Position numbers and translations under genes: made by a program. From positions 1 to 64,000 of the forward strand of contig NZ_BPRC01000002.1 in the NCBI RefSeq assembly GCF_022179725.1: a stretch of DNA of 64,000 nt. The letters are read 5' to 3'. Source of the DNA: Methylorubrum aminovorans (lineage in GTDB: Bacteria; Pseudomonadota; Alphaproteobacteria; Rhizobiales; Beijerinckiaceae). Below are positions 44,288-57,339 of this stretch, piece after piece (the stretch's first letter is position 1; the number at the start of each line of letters is the position of its first letter). Under the pieces are notes generated by a model, which was not told the origin of the DNA, made no database searches, and saw nothing but the letters and a program-made list of their open reading frames with translations.

Positions 44288-45447
44288 CAGCCGTGGTCCA
44301 TCAGGTCGGCGAGTTCCTCGACAATCCCATCGACAGCATCATCGAAATCCTCTTCGGCGTCCGTGTCCGTGAGGTCGTACGCTCGAAGCAGAGAGGCCAG
44401 CCGCGATCCGGCCCGCCCCATTCCAGGGGCAACGTAGGAGAGAACGCCGTAGCTGCTGAGCTTTGCGCGAATCGCCTTCAGGCCGACCGGGGTAACCGGT
44501 TGGTTGTGGGTGCCACGAATCTGCTCGATCACCCACGCGCCACCGCTCAGCGCCCGAAGCTCAACGGCAGCGGCGGTCTGGTCTCTGCCCCATTCGTAGT
44601 AGAGCCGGCAGCCCAGCGCTCCATAGGCGATCCTGCTGCCCAGGCAGTTGCCGAGCTTCCGGCCCACCTCGTCGAGGTCCTTGAGAGGGATGAGGCGAAG
44701 ATCGGGATCATCCACCGGAATGGGCGGGGTTACGAGGAGCCGCTCTGACTTCCGCAGCCAACCCTCGATCCATTTCGAAAGATCGCGATCACGTGGCGAG
44801 AGATGGTCGAGGCTCTCCATGAGCGTCGCATCGGTCGCGCTCGGCACGAGCCTGCGGATCAGCGCCAGAGCTTCGTGGAGAGCCTCAAGCGACGTTTCGC
44901 TGCGCACTCTTTCGAGAACATGCGGGCGGAGGAAGATCGGATCGATTCGCGCGATGATCCGAAGCGCTTTCGCGGTGACCGTCCCCTCAATCTGGCCGAG
45001 GAGCTTGGCGCGCGCCCGATTCTCCGGCTTGGAGAACAGATCGAAGGCGAGCCGGTAGTCGGTGGTGTCTCGAAACGGATTGTGCCCGATCCGAGCGAGA
45101 AGACCCATAAGCCCCGGCGGTGCATTGCCGTAAAGCGCCCGGATGATCTCCGCGGGCCTGAGCAGGATCAAAGCCTTCGCGATCTGCACGAAAGGATCGG
45201 TAGCCGAGATGTCGGTTGGGCTGATCGCGGCCAGTCGATCCGCCATAATCTGCGGCCTGTCGAAGTCGATTTCAGCGTACGCGATGAACTGTGCGGTCCG
45301 CTTCAGCGCGGAAGCATGAAAAGCCGCGTTGAGGTAGCCGGGGAGGGCCACATCGAGCCGGCACGCCGCCGCAAGATGTTCGCCGTCGAAGGGTTTCGGG
45401 TCGGTGCTGGATCGGTAGATCAGTGGCTCCAAATAGCTCTCCATCAT
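44287..45447 (-). CDS. PcfJ-like domain protein
   Basis: 386 residues, mostly helical. The C-terminal third contains EVGRKLGNCLGSRIAYGA, AVELRALSGGAWVIEQIRG and HNQPV, the pattern of the PcfJ-like domain first seen in conjugative plasmids and now common in mobile elements. The N-terminal repeats (LLxRIxxF-type helices) are unassigned. It is the first gene of an operon with a beta-rich small protein and a J-domain protein. The function is unknown. Confidence 0.65.
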   Translation of the reverse strand: MMESYLEPLIYRSSTDPKPFDGEHLAAACRLDVALPGYLNAAFHASALKRTAQFIAYAEIDFDRPQIMADRLAAISPTDISATDPFVQIAKALILLRPAEIIRALYGNAPPGLMGLLARIGHNPFRDTTDYRLAFDLFSKPENRARAKLLGQIEGTVTAKALRIIARIDPIFLRPHVLERVRSETSLEALHEALALIRRLVPSATDATLMESLDHLSPRDRDLSKWIEGWLRKSERLLVTPPIPVDDPDLRLIPLKDLDEVGRKLGNCLGSRIAYGALGCRLYYEWGRDQTAAAVELRALSGGAWVIEQIRGTHNQPVTPVGLKAIRAKLSSYGVLSYVAPGMGRAGSRLASLLRAYDLTDTDAEEDFDDAVDGIVEELADLMDHG

Positions 45448-45595
45448 GATGGGCTACGCAAAATGGAGGCAAAAACTTAATTTAGTATTTTATAATGAAC
45501 TGAAATCCTTCTCATCTCGCAATATATTCGTTTAGCAGTTCGGTCGTTGGTTCACCCACTTTGTCTCCTAAACTGAGTCGTGTTCGTTAGCCCCG

Positions 45596-46336
45596 TCACT
45601 CAGGAGAAAGGCGTTCAATCGCGAGAAGATGCTCGTTCCGTTCGAGCCACCTCTTTCGGACCTCCCAATCCGGCAGTATGCTTCCGACCAGCCCCCAAAA
45701 GGCTGGATCATGAGTACGATGCCGGAGGTGACAAATTTCGTGGACCACCGCGTATTCGAGAACCGTTTTGGGCGCGAAGATAAGATGCCAATTTAGATTT
45801 ACAATGCGGTCCGCGCCACAACTACCCCAGAAATGCTTTTGATCTTTGATCTGGATGCTTCTGGGCCTCAGCCCGTTTTCAGTACCATGCTTGCGAACAA
45901 AAGCAGTCACGTCTTTCCGAACTTGCCTACGAAACCAGAGCCTAAGTGCAGTTTCGATCAGTGGGTCCCGTGATGCTTCGGAAAGGCTGCTCGGGCAGGC
46001 TACGTAAAACCCGTTGCGGTAGGTGACTTCGACTACGCTGGTGTCGGCCTGCTCTACCGTCAGACGAGCCCGTCGGCCGCGATAGGGTATCTTCGCACCT
46101 GTCACAAAATGCCCGATCTTCGGCGTCGCTGCTACACGGGCCGTCATCTCGCGACGTTGTAGAGCCAGCCATTCGCGACGCCTGTGCAGAGCCGCCGCAA
46201 TGTCGTCCTCCGTCGCCCAGGTCGGAACGACCACCTCAATTTCAGTTGGAGTAACGGTTATCCGAGCGCGCTTCGCGCTGAGCGAGCGGCGGAGGATGTA
46301 GTCAATCTGGCTTGCGCCGACGACGAGCGTGGGCAC
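45596..46336 (-). CDS. YgjP/SprT-like metallopeptidase of the type I R-M locus
   Basis: 246 residues from GTG 46336, two bases after the hsdR stop. The zinc motif VVHEICHLRHRTHDPAFW (HExxH plus downstream His) and FWGSCGADRIVNLNWHLIFAP identify the YgjP/DUF45 family. These genes very often follow hsdR, and their role is not settled. The longer in-frame extension overlaps hsdR and was not used. Confidence 0.85.
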   Translation of the reverse strand: MPTLVVGASQIDYILRRSLSAKRARITVTPTEIEVVVPTWATEDDIAAALHRRREWLALQRREMTARVAATPKIGHFVTGAKIPYRGRRARLTVEQADTSVVEVTYRNGFYVACPSSLSEASRDPLIETALRLWFRRQVRKDVTAFVRKHGTENGLRPRSIQIKDQKHFWGSCGADRIVNLNWHLIFAPKTVLEYAVVHEICHLRHRTHDPAFWGLVGSILPDWEVRKRWLERNEHLLAIERLSPE

Positions 46337-46338
46337 GA

Positions 46339-49356
<3,018 letters not shown>

Positions 49357-49365
49357 GACGATCTC

Positions 49366-50550
49366 CTACTCAGCCGCCAGGGGAAGGTCGGACCCGACAC
49401 GAACTCGGCCGGACAGCAGATCAGACATGAGAGCAGCCTTTAACGCCCTTTGAGCTTCGACTTGCGACTTCAAAACTGTAATATTGCTGTCAAAGCTTGT
49501 GATACAACAAGCGATCTGCTCCTGCTCCCTCATGCTTGGCAAAGCAATATTTTTTTCCTTGAGGTATCGAAAATGTCGCGAATATCCCTCGCTCGGCAAT
49601 TCGAGCGCCGAAAGAGCGTAGTAGAGATACTTAGCATCAACATTTTCGATCGGCTTCAGAAGTTGCGTACCATCAGCCCCAACCACAAATGGAAAGTCAA
49701 CATACTTAAATACCCGAGTATGATCCCCAAAAACTATAATCGGGCTAGGTATAGGACATAAGGCAGATCGCTGATCGGTGTAGCCGCAGATCAGCGAAGC
49801 ACCTTGGTCAACTATTGGAAAGGGGCCGGATAATTGATAATCATGAGTTTTAAGCTTAATGACCGCAGCTTTAGAGAATTTAGCGAGCAAATCAGGAACT
49901 CGCACGACGCGCCAAGTTTCAGGTATCATACCGATTTCTGTCTGCTTGAAGCGATTGTGCCCAATGCCCTTGGACAACAGGCGACGGAGTACGCCCTGTT
50001 TGACGATCCGAGTCTGCTCGATAACAACCTGGGTTGCTTGAATTGTCTCGTCCACGCTCGATAGGATGCTTGCGATTCGGCGCTGTTCGGTAGTGGGCGG
50101 CAACAACAGGCGATAGTCTCCTATGTCGTCTGCGGACACCGCAGGATAGTTCGACCCTTTCATTCTGGGGATGAGATGATTTACAAACCATTTTGAAAGA
50201 ACGTGCTGGTTCAGGAACTCGCTATCTATGCCAGATCGCGGGCGAATTACGGTAAATCCCGTCGAAGCGATTAGATCATTACTCGCGCTTCGAACTCGGC
50301 AAAATGAGCGAAGATACGGTCGAACAGTCGATACAAGTATGTCTCCATCGCGCACGATCCTACGCGCACGGCTAGGAGCATCTGATAATCTCATTCTGCG
50401 AGCTTCGCCCATCTCCGATGGGCCTGAAACGGTTGCAATATCTATGTAGCGGAAGATAAAATCCTGCGCTGTAGAACGAGGCAGGCTCTCAGGATTGATT
50501 TCCGCAACTTCGCGCAGTGCAACACGCCTCCAGTCAGCGCTAGGCCGCAT
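49366..50550 (-). CDS. hsdS: Type I restriction specificity subunit S
   Basis: 394 residues from ATG 50550, overlapping the hsdM stop by 11 bases. Two target-recognition domains alternate with conserved helical spacers (PPTTEQRRIASILSSVDETI, and MREQEQIACCITSFDSNI). Each domain should read one half of a bipartite DNA site. AT-richer than hsdM and hsdR, as usual for exchanged specificity genes. Confidence 0.92.
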   Translation of the reverse strand: MRPSADWRRVALREVAEINPESLPRSTAQDFIFRYIDIATVSGPSEMGEARRMRLSDAPSRARRIVRDGDILVSTVRPYLRSFCRVRSASNDLIASTGFTVIRPRSGIDSEFLNQHVLSKWFVNHLIPRMKGSNYPAVSADDIGDYRLLLPPTTEQRRIASILSSVDETIQATQVVIEQTRIVKQGVLRRLLSKGIGHNRFKQTEIGMIPETWRVVRVPDLLAKFSKAAVIKLKTHDYQLSGPFPIVDQGASLICGYTDQRSALCPIPSPIIVFGDHTRVFKYVDFPFVVGADGTQLLKPIENVDAKYLYYALSALELPSEGYSRHFRYLKEKNIALPSMREQEQIACCITSFDSNITVLKSQVEAQRALKAALMSDLLSGRVRVGSDLPLAAE

Positions 50551-52030
50551 AACCAAGCTCCTTTAGGAAGCTCATCATATTCGCCTCGGCGACATCGCGC
50601 TGAGCCTGAATTTCGAGCAACTTCTCGACCTCTTCGGCTACATCGAGGTCTTCTGCCTCGTCTCCAACGTGAACGTAGCGGCTGATGTTAAGGTTGTAGT
50701 TATTAGCCTCTATCTCGGCCATGGGTACCACGCGGGCGAGCCGCTCCACGTCTGCGTACTCGTGATACGCCTTTGCGAGTCGAGCCACGTTGGCATCTGA
50801 CAGATGATTCTGCGCCTTGCCCTCGTCGTACTGCTCGACGCCGTTAACAACGAGCACCTTGCCCTTCCGCGTGGCTGGCTTCGCCTTGCGGATTATAAGG
50901 ACACAGGCAGGGATTCCGGCCCCATAGAACAGGTTCGGCGCGAGCCCGATCACCGCATCGATAAGGTCTCTTTTGAGCAGACCCTCGCGGATGCGGCCCT
51001 CGGCTCCGCCTCGGAACAGCACACCGTGCGGCAGCACGACGCCGAGCATCCCCTCCTGCTTCAGGCTGGCCACCATGTGCTGCACGAAGGCAAGGTCGCC
51101 GTACGACTTGGGCGGGCACCCGAACTGGTCGCGTCCATAGGGATCGCCGTTTGCCCAAACCTCGTGGCCCCAGCTTTTGAGCGAGAACGGCGGATTGGCG
51201 AGCACACGGTCGAAGGTGCGAATGGCCTTCGAGCCCTCACCGATGACGTGCTTGGGGTTCAGCAGCGTGTCCCCGCGCGCGATCGACGCGTCGTCGATGT
51301 CGTGCAGGAAAAGGTTCATCTGGCTGATGGCCCAGGTGTTGAGGTTCTTCTCCTGGCCGAAGAGCGACAGGCTCTTCGGGTTCCTGCCTTGCCGCTCCAA
51401 GTGATGGACGGCTTCGAGGAGCATGCCTCCTGACCCGCAGGTTGGGTCGTAGACGCTCATGCCCTCCTCAGGCCGGAGGCACTCAACGATGAGCCGCACC
51501 ACCATCTTCGGCGTGTAGAACTCGCCGCCCTTCTTGCCAGCGTCATCGGCAAACTGCGCGATCAAATACTCGTATGCCTGCCCGAGCACGTCCGCTTCGA
51601 CATCGACGTTGCGCAGCCGGTAGGTCTCGAAGTGCTGAAGCAGCTTCTCCAGCGCCGCATCAGGGAAGCGCTCCTTGTTGTTGAAATCTACATCCTGAAA
51701 GATGCCGCGCAGCCGATGATTCGCATCCTCAATCGCGTGAAAGGCGGCGTTCAGGTGTTCACCGATGTTGGTGGTGTGCCTGCGAATGTCCTTCCAGAAT
51801 CGGCCTTGCGGGATGTGAAAGCGATGCTCATCTGGGTCTGCGGCAAGTTCAGCGCTACCGTAGCGCTTGAGCCGATCCTCATACTCCTCCTGCCAAACGT
51901 CACACAGGCGTTTGTAGAAGAGTAGGCCGAAGATGTAGTGCTTGTAGTCGGAGGCGTCGATGGAACCGCGCAGGATGTCTGCGGCCTTCCAAAGGTGCCC
52001 TTCAAGCTGAGCAAGCGTCAGCGTAGCCAT
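50540..52030 (-). CDS. hsdM: Type I DNA methyltransferase subunit M
   Basis: 496 residues from ATG 52030 (family start MATLTLAQLEGHLWKAADILRG-like). An N-terminal HsdM_N helical domain precedes the methyltransferase: SAM motif DPTCGSGGML and catalytic NPPF. It methylates adenine at the hsdS-defined site and also forms part of the restriction complex. Confidence 0.95.
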   Translation of the reverse strand: MATLTLAQLEGHLWKAADILRGSIDASDYKHYIFGLLFYKRLCDVWQEEYEDRLKRYGSAELAADPDEHRFHIPQGRFWKDIRRHTTNIGEHLNAAFHAIEDANHRLRGIFQDVDFNNKERFPDAALEKLLQHFETYRLRNVDVEADVLGQAYEYLIAQFADDAGKKGGEFYTPKMVVRLIVECLRPEEGMSVYDPTCGSGGMLLEAVHHLERQGRNPKSLSLFGQEKNLNTWAISQMNLFLHDIDDASIARGDTLLNPKHVIGEGSKAIRTFDRVLANPPFSLKSWGHEVWANGDPYGRDQFGCPPKSYGDLAFVQHMVASLKQEGMLGVVLPHGVLFRGGAEGRIREGLLKRDLIDAVIGLAPNLFYGAGIPACVLIIRKAKPATRKGKVLVVNGVEQYDEGKAQNHLSDANVARLAKAYHEYADVERLARVVPMAEIEANNYNLNISRYVHVGDEAEDLDVAEEVEKLLEIQAQRDVAEANMMSFLKELGYAA

Positions 52031-52458
52031 GTTACAGCCCCAACGAAACCGTTTGAGGCTATCATAGCCCAGCTTGCATGGCCTCCCTATGCTCAGCAGG
52101 TCACGGTGGTGAACGGGAGGAAACGAGTCGAGCCCCAACCGTGCCGCACATGGCTCTGGGCCATTTTCGTTTCAGCCCGATCGCAGCTTCACCGCCGTCG
52201 CCTTGCATTGGCTGACGGAGAACACGCGGTCGCTCTCCACTTTGAAGCGCCAAGCAACATATGCTGAGTCGCGGAGGCCCATATTCCCCGTGTGTCGGCT
52301 CAGACGTTCATCCCTGCGTCATTCTCCGACCATCGGGTGATGAACAACCGGTGAGCGTGTAGCCGTCAGTCATCACGGCGTGAAACTACACGCCCTCCCA
52401 GACCGCGCAGCGCGATCGACGTAGCGGTTCCCTCAAGACCCCACGTAATCAACGTGCA
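52031..52458. other. hsdM promoter region, no gene
   Basis: 428 bases. No frame or strong hairpin was seen. It presumably contains the hsd promoter. Confidence 0.4.
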
Positions 52459-53031
52459 TTATGCCGCTTGTCCGAAGTGCGCGCTCGGCAGGGTGGAGCG
52501 CCCGAGATCGAGCGTATGCCCCCAATCGATCGCGCCATACTCCTCAGCAGAACCTTCGATCGATTTCATGCTGACGTAATGCCTGCTCGATGCAAGAATT
52601 TCGTCAAACTGAGCGGTGAGCATTGCATCGTTCAGTGCGCGCAGTTGCTGCTCGAAAGCTCCGAGCGTCGGAGACAAGGCAGTGGTGAGTACGGCGATCC
52701 GCTGGTTGATCTTCGGGTCCTTCCACGCCGGACGATCGGTAATGTCCGCCTGAGACAGGATGAGAGCTTCCCACGCTTGAACAACTTCATTGGCCTCCGC
52801 GATATACGGGGATAGCGATTCGGCGAAAGCTCGCGTGACCGCTGTCATATCCGCGGTTACGTCCAGAAGAGCTTCTTCGCCGTAGCCGAACGTGTTCATC
52901 GCGTCGTTCGTCCAACGGTATGCAAACTTTATGTCGGTGACGTAGAGGCGGGCGAGATGACGAAGCATCGAGGCATTTTGTTGAAACGTGGCGCTCTGAG
53001 CCGCGGTCTTATTTTCGCTGATCCCGGACAT
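52459..53031 (-). CDS. Hypothetical helical protein next to the integrase
   Basis: 190 residues from ATG 53031, mostly amphipathic helix (LRHLARLYVTDIKFAYRWTND, AFAESLSPYIAEANEVVQAW). It lies 287 bases downstream of the integrase. Its size and position would allow a directionality or regulatory role, but no DNA-binding motif is seen. Confidence 0.5.
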   Translation of the reverse strand: MSGISENKTAAQSATFQQNASMLRHLARLYVTDIKFAYRWTNDAMNTFGYGEEALLDVTADMTAVTRAFAESLSPYIAEANEVVQAWEALILSQADITDRPAWKDPKINQRIAVLTTALSPTLGAFEQQLRALNDAMLTAQFDEILASSRHYVSMKSIEGSAEEYGAIDWGHTLDLGRSTLPSAHFGQAA

Positions 53032-53318
53032 GGCAAAAACTCCTTCGTCGAAGAAGCTCTCACAAAGAAGACCCCGTATCAACGCGAAGATTGTGCGATG
53101 GTTAAATTCGCCCAGCCAAGACCATCAAAACATCGGCCCAACGCCACTTCTGCACATTGGCACGGGGAATGCGAGTCGCGATTCATCAGATGCTTAATGA
53201 ATGGATACGCGCAGCCTCGACCGAAACTGGCGCAGCAACGGCACCGCCTTCTTGAACCGCCCCTCGCGGATCATCTGCTGAGCCGTAGCAGGAAAGTGTT
53301 CGATGCGGGCATCGCGGG

Positions 53319-55079
53319 TCACTTCTCCGCGAACATGTCCCAAGAGAAGCCGGCTTCCATGATCTCGTGGGTGATGCGCGCGAACTCTTTCTTCGCGTTG
53401 ATCCGCTCCCCCTCTCCAGGGAAGTCGTTCGGGTAGAAGAGCCGCGTCCACCTTCCGTAGACGATGGGGTCTTTGCGGATCGGCATGAAGACAAGCTGGG
53501 CGTACCGCCCGCCCCATGCCACGGCGACGGTCTTCTTCACCGTGTCGCACACCATCGTCGTGACCATCTCCTTCAAGGCTTCGGAGAGGCGGGTGCGGAT
53601 GATGAAGCGCTCCGCGTCGGAGGCGGTGCTCATCTTCGCGTGAAACTCTTCCGCCGTGCGGATCAAGCCGGGGCGGTTCCCCCAGGTGGTGGCGACCTTC
53701 GCCCGCTCGACCTGAAGCTCGGCAAGGCTCGTCTCCGCCTGACGCAACCCCTTCATCGCATCAGCGAGGACGGGAGTGAACTCTTCCTCGAATTCCTCCC
53801 CCTTCAGGATCATCCGCTTCGCCTGCGCACGGGTCGTCTCAAGCTCGGCGATTTCCAACATGACCGTCGCGATGCGGTGGTCGATGCCGGGGAGCGGATC
53901 GTGGGGGTTCTCCTCCCGCACGATCTCCGACCACGGCACGTTGGGGAGGAACGAAAGAATTGCTTCTTCCAGCTTGGGGTAGTTGACCATCCCCACGGCT
54001 TCACAGCCGAAGCGGCGCTTCCGGTTCGAGCACATCAAGTACTTGATCGGTTCCGGGCCGTTCTCCGAGGGCGCGCGGTTGCGGGTCATCTCCATGTGCC
54101 CGCCGCACGTGCAGTGAGCGAGACCGGTGAACAGGTTCGAGAGGGTCTGCCCCCGGCGTCCCGCCACCCCCGGACGCCGCACGAGATTCTGTTGCGCTTG
54201 GAAAAACAATTCGGGCGAGATGATCGGGTCGAAGTACCCCTCGATCACCTCCCCGTCCCGGTAGCGGTGCTCGCCCAGCACCTGCCGGTTCTTCAGGATT
54301 TCGGTGATGTACCCCTGATACCATCCCTGCCGCACGTGGGTCTTCGCGACGTGGGCGCGGAAGAGCGGCACCTTCTGCTCGTTGAGCCGCTTGGCGATCC
54401 CGTGCGCGGTCACCCCGTCCGCAGCCCACTCGAAGATGCGCCGCACTGTCTGAACGGTGAGGTGATTCGCTTCGGTGATGACGTACCGCTGCGTTTCCTC
54501 GTCGAACGTCACCCACGGCGGTCCGACGTACCCCTTGATCGCGGTCTTCCGCGCGTAGGCGTCCTTGATGTTCTTGCGCCACGCCGCGGTGATGAGATCG
54601 CTCTTCCGAACTGATTCGCCGTGTGCCCGCTCCATCGCGTTGATGAGCGAATGGAGCTTCCACGATTGTTTGCTGAGCGCGTCGCGGTCGATTTCGAGCC
54701 GCATGTCGCAGACCGCGACCGTCACGCCCGCCTTCAGCAGGGTGTTGAAGCGGTCCCACGCATCCATCATCGGTTCGCGGCTCAGCCGATCGACCGATTC
54801 GATGATGAGCACCAGCGGGGTCGGAAGCTTGCCTTGCTGGATATCGCCGAGGAGCCGACCGAGCGCCCCATCCTTCGCGTGGCGTCCCCGGAAGCCGGAG
54901 ACGCCCTTGTCGGAAAACTGCTCCAAGAGCGTGATGTCGGGGTGGTCTTGAAGGTACGCCGCGAGGAGTTCTTCCTGCCGCTCGATCGTCGAACCCGCCG
55001 CCTGCTTCCGGTGGCTGAACCGAGCGTACGAGACCGCCTGCCGCTGAGGTTTTCCCACTTTAACCGCCTGAAAGTGCAT
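53319..55079 (-). CDS. Large serine integrase of the element
   Basis: 586 residues. The resolvase domain holds the nucleophile Ser in SYARFSHRKQ (residue 22) with RQEELL and SVDRLSREP. The recombinase domain spans about 165-290. A zinc ribbon (HCTCGGHMEM...YLMCSNRKRRFGC) and a coiled coil (about 390-460) are followed by the C-terminus. This is the canonical order for integrases that join attP and attB. ATG 55079 is preferred (AGAAAG 7 bases upstream). GTG 55100 is an alternative with no ribosome binding site. The start lies about 45 bases from the attR core. Confidence 0.93.
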   Translation of the reverse strand: MHFQAVKVGKPQRQAVSYARFSHRKQAAGSTIERQEELLAAYLQDHPDITLLEQFSDKGVSGFRGRHAKDGALGRLLGDIQQGKLPTPLVLIIESVDRLSREPMMDAWDRFNTLLKAGVTVAVCDMRLEIDRDALSKQSWKLHSLINAMERAHGESVRKSDLITAAWRKNIKDAYARKTAIKGYVGPPWVTFDEETQRYVITEANHLTVQTVRRIFEWAADGVTAHGIAKRLNEQKVPLFRAHVAKTHVRQGWYQGYITEILKNRQVLGEHRYRDGEVIEGYFDPIISPELFFQAQQNLVRRPGVAGRRGQTLSNLFTGLAHCTCGGHMEMTRNRAPSENGPEPIKYLMCSNRKRRFGCEAVGMVNYPKLEEAILSFLPNVPWSEIVREENPHDPLPGIDHRIATVMLEIAELETTRAQAKRMILKGEEFEEEFTPVLADAMKGLRQAETSLAELQVERAKVATTWGNRPGLIRTAEEFHAKMSTASDAERFIIRTRLSEALKEMVTTMVCDTVKKTVAVAWGGRYAQLVFMPIRKDPIVYGRWTRLFYPNDFPGEGERINAKKEFARITHEIMEAGFSWDMFAEK

Positions 55080-55101
55080 CGCTTTCTCATCGACTACCAC
55101 G

Positions 55102-55140
55102 AAGGTGGGGATTGGTCGAACGCGTTCGCCCGCGCGATCA
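55102..55140. other. attR, right junction of the element
   Basis: The element arm AAGGTGGGGA (55102-55111) leads to the core GTT (55124-55126), followed by chromosomal CGCCCGCGCGATCA. It completes the reconstructed attP with attL. Confidence 0.88.
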
Positions 55141-56110
55141 TGATCTCACCCGTCTCCATCGGCTGGCGCAGGGAATCGAGCACCTGGGGCGTGAACTCGG
55201 GTAATTCGTCGAGGAACAGCACGCCGCCATGGGCGAGCGAGGCCTCGCCCGGACGGGCGTTGAGGCCGCCGCCGACGAGCGCAGCCATGGAGGCGGAATG
55301 GTGCGGCTGGCGGAACGGGCGCCGGTTCGAGAGCGCGCCGCCCTTCAGCTCGCCCGCGACCGACTGGATCATCGAGACTTCGAGCAGCTCGCGGGGCCCG
55401 AGCGGCGGCAGGATCGAGGGGAGACGCGCGGCGAGCATCGACTTGCCGGCTCCGGGCGGACCGTTCATCAGCAGGTTGTGGCCGCCGGCAGCGGCGATCT
55501 CGAGCGCCCGCTTGGCCCCCTCCTGACCCTTGATGTCGCGCAGATCCGGCATCGGACCGGCAGGTGCGGCGACGGCGGGCTGGGGCCGGGCCATCACTTG
55601 GCTGCCCTTGAAGTGGTTGGCGAGCTGGATCAGCGAGCGCGGGGCGAGCACGTCCATGTCGCCCGCGGCCCAGGCCGCCTCAGGCCCCGTCGCGGCGGGA
55701 CAGATCAGGCCGAGCCCCCGGCCGTTGGCCGCCATTGCCGCGGGCAGCACGCCGGCCACCGCTGTGATCGAGCCGTCGAGCGCCAGTTCGCCGAGCACGC
55801 AGTAACCGCCCAGCGCGTCCGCCGGCAGCGCGCCGATGGCACCCATCACCGCGAGCGCGATCGGCAGGTCGTAATGCGAGCCCTCCTTCGGCAGGTCGGC
55901 GGGGGCGAGGTTGCAGGTGATCCGCTTGGCCGGCAGGGCCAGCCCCGAGGCGATCAGCGCCGAGCGCACCCGCTCGCGCGATTCCGCCACCGCCTTGTCG
56001 GGCAGGCCGACGAGGGTGAAGGCGACCGCGCCGGGGGCGATCTGCACCTGCACGTCGACGGCACGCGCCTCGATTCCCTCGAAGGCGACGGTGGCGACGC
56101 GCGTGACCAT
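55127..56110 (-). pseudogene. comM: comM (yifB) 5' half, truncated by the element
   Basis: 329 codons counting the split Asn codon, starting ATG 56110 ([25 protein letters not shown] family start). It keeps the N-terminal ChlI-like domain and the AAA+ Walker A GPPGAGKS and Walker [13 protein letters not shown]. After the junction it reads nine or so foreign codons (AFDQSPPSW) to a stop at 55094. The product lacks the C-terminal half and should be inactive. Confidence 0.93.
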
Positions 56111-56330
56111 GGTCTCGATAGGCTCCGAACCCAGAGGTTGCAGCCTAGGCGGCACTTCGCGCGCTGGCAATTGCAAGCGCGGCCTTTCGGACCAGCAGGT
56201 TTGGCTCCTCGCTCCGTCGGGGTGCTCGCCCGTTCACGGGGACCAGCCGCGCCAGTATGGCCAAGGCGATAGGAACCACCGGTGAAACAAAATCGTTCGC
56301 CGGTTACCAATCTGCCGAAGGAGTCTTCTC

Positions 56331-56591
56331 ATGTTCGTCCGCCCGCTCGCTGCCGCCGCGCTCGGCCTCGCCCTGCTCGCCGGCCCGGCGCTCGCCGACC
56401 AGAAGCTGCCGCCCGACCAGCAGACCAAGGTCGAGGACATCCTGAAGAAGGAGGGCTTCACCAAGTGGAAGGAGATCGAGCTGGACGACGGCATGATCGA
56501 GGTGGACGACGCCATCGACGCCAACGGCAAGCAGTTCGATCTCAAGCTCGATCCGAAGACGACGGAGATCGTGAACCGCAAGGCCGAGTGA
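56331..56591 (+). CDS. Small secreted PepSY-like protein
   Basis: 86 residues with a signal peptide (1-22, ALADQ cleavage). The mature KVEDILKKEGFTKWKEIELDDGMIEVDDAIDANGKQFDLKLDP resembles a single PepSY domain, a small periplasmic fold. AAGGAG precedes ATG 56331. Confidence 0.75.
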   Translation: MFVRPLAAAALGLALLAGPALADQKLPPDQQTKVEDILKKEGFTKWKEIELDDGMIEVDDAIDANGKQFDLKLDPKTTEIVNRKAE

Positions 56592-56624
56592 GGCTGCGGC
56601 TCCGGGGCGCCCGCCGCTCCGGAG

Positions 56625-57092
56625 CTATTTCACCCTGGCGAAGTACGGCCCGCTTTCGGCCACGCCCCCGCCGTCCGGCTTGAGGCCCTGCCAGCGGGTG
56701 GCGAACTTGCCGCCGGCCCCCTTCGCCAGCGTGAACAGCGGCTGCCCCGGCTTGTAGACCGCCACCCCGTACTTGTTGACCGTGCTGCCATCGCCGTAGC
56801 GGTCGAACGCCACGGCGAGATCCTGCCCCTCCCGGCGAGTCCTGCACCGGATCGTCTCGTCGCTCTGGAAGCCCCGCACGGTGAGGACGCAGCCGTCGCG
56901 GACATCCGGGGGCCGCAGCACGAGGTCGTAATTTACGACCATCCCCGTACCGCCGGCCGTCCGCCCGGCGGCGTGCTCGTAGCGGTAGCGGCCCTGCCAA
57001 TCCTTGGGAGCCCCTTCCTGCGCTGGCTCCTGCGCCGCGGCGGGCATCGTCAGGCCGGCGAGCGCGGTGAGAACGATCGTGGTCGTCCGCAT
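56625..57092 (-). CDS. Secreted protein of unknown function (DUF5991-like)
   Basis: 155 residues from ATG 57092 with a signal peptide (1-20, ending PAAAQ). The beta-rich mature domain begins DWQGRYRYEHAAGRTAGGTGMVV and has two cysteines. The family assignment is tentative. Confidence 0.6.
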   Translation of the reverse strand: MRTTTIVLTALAGLTMPAAAQEPAQEGAPKDWQGRYRYEHAAGRTAGGTGMVVNYDLVLRPPDVRDGCVLTVRGFQSDETIRCRTRREGQDLAVAFDRYGDGSTVNKYGVAVYKPGQPLFTLAKGAGGKFATRWQGLKPDGGGVAESGPYFARVK

Positions 57093-57183
57093 GGTCCCTC
57101 CCATTCTACCGGGGAAGCATGGCCGCGCCGATCCGGCGGGGCAACCCGCTTGCATCCCGCCGCGCGGGCCGTCATATACGGCG

Positions 57184-57281
57184 CGGGAGGTTGGCGAGGG
57201 ACGTTTCACTCGCCAACCGGGTCAGGTCCGGAAGGAAGCAGCCCTAACGAGACCGAGCGGGTCTTTGTCCAGCCTCCCACC
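57184..57281 (+). ncRNA. ffs: Bacterial signal recognition particle RNA (4.5S-type)
   Basis: The hallmark apical loop GGTCAGGTCCGGAAGGAAGC is at about 57220-57239, followed by the asymmetric loop AGCCC. The ends pair as GGGAGGTTGG (57185-57194) with CCAGCCTCCC (57269-57278). It sits just before dnaX, its usual place in alphaproteobacteria. Confidence 0.95.
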
Positions 57282-57339
57282 CTCGCCGTCGGCTTGACGC
57301 CGGACGGCCCGGCCTCTTTCCGAAAATTCGAACGGCGGC

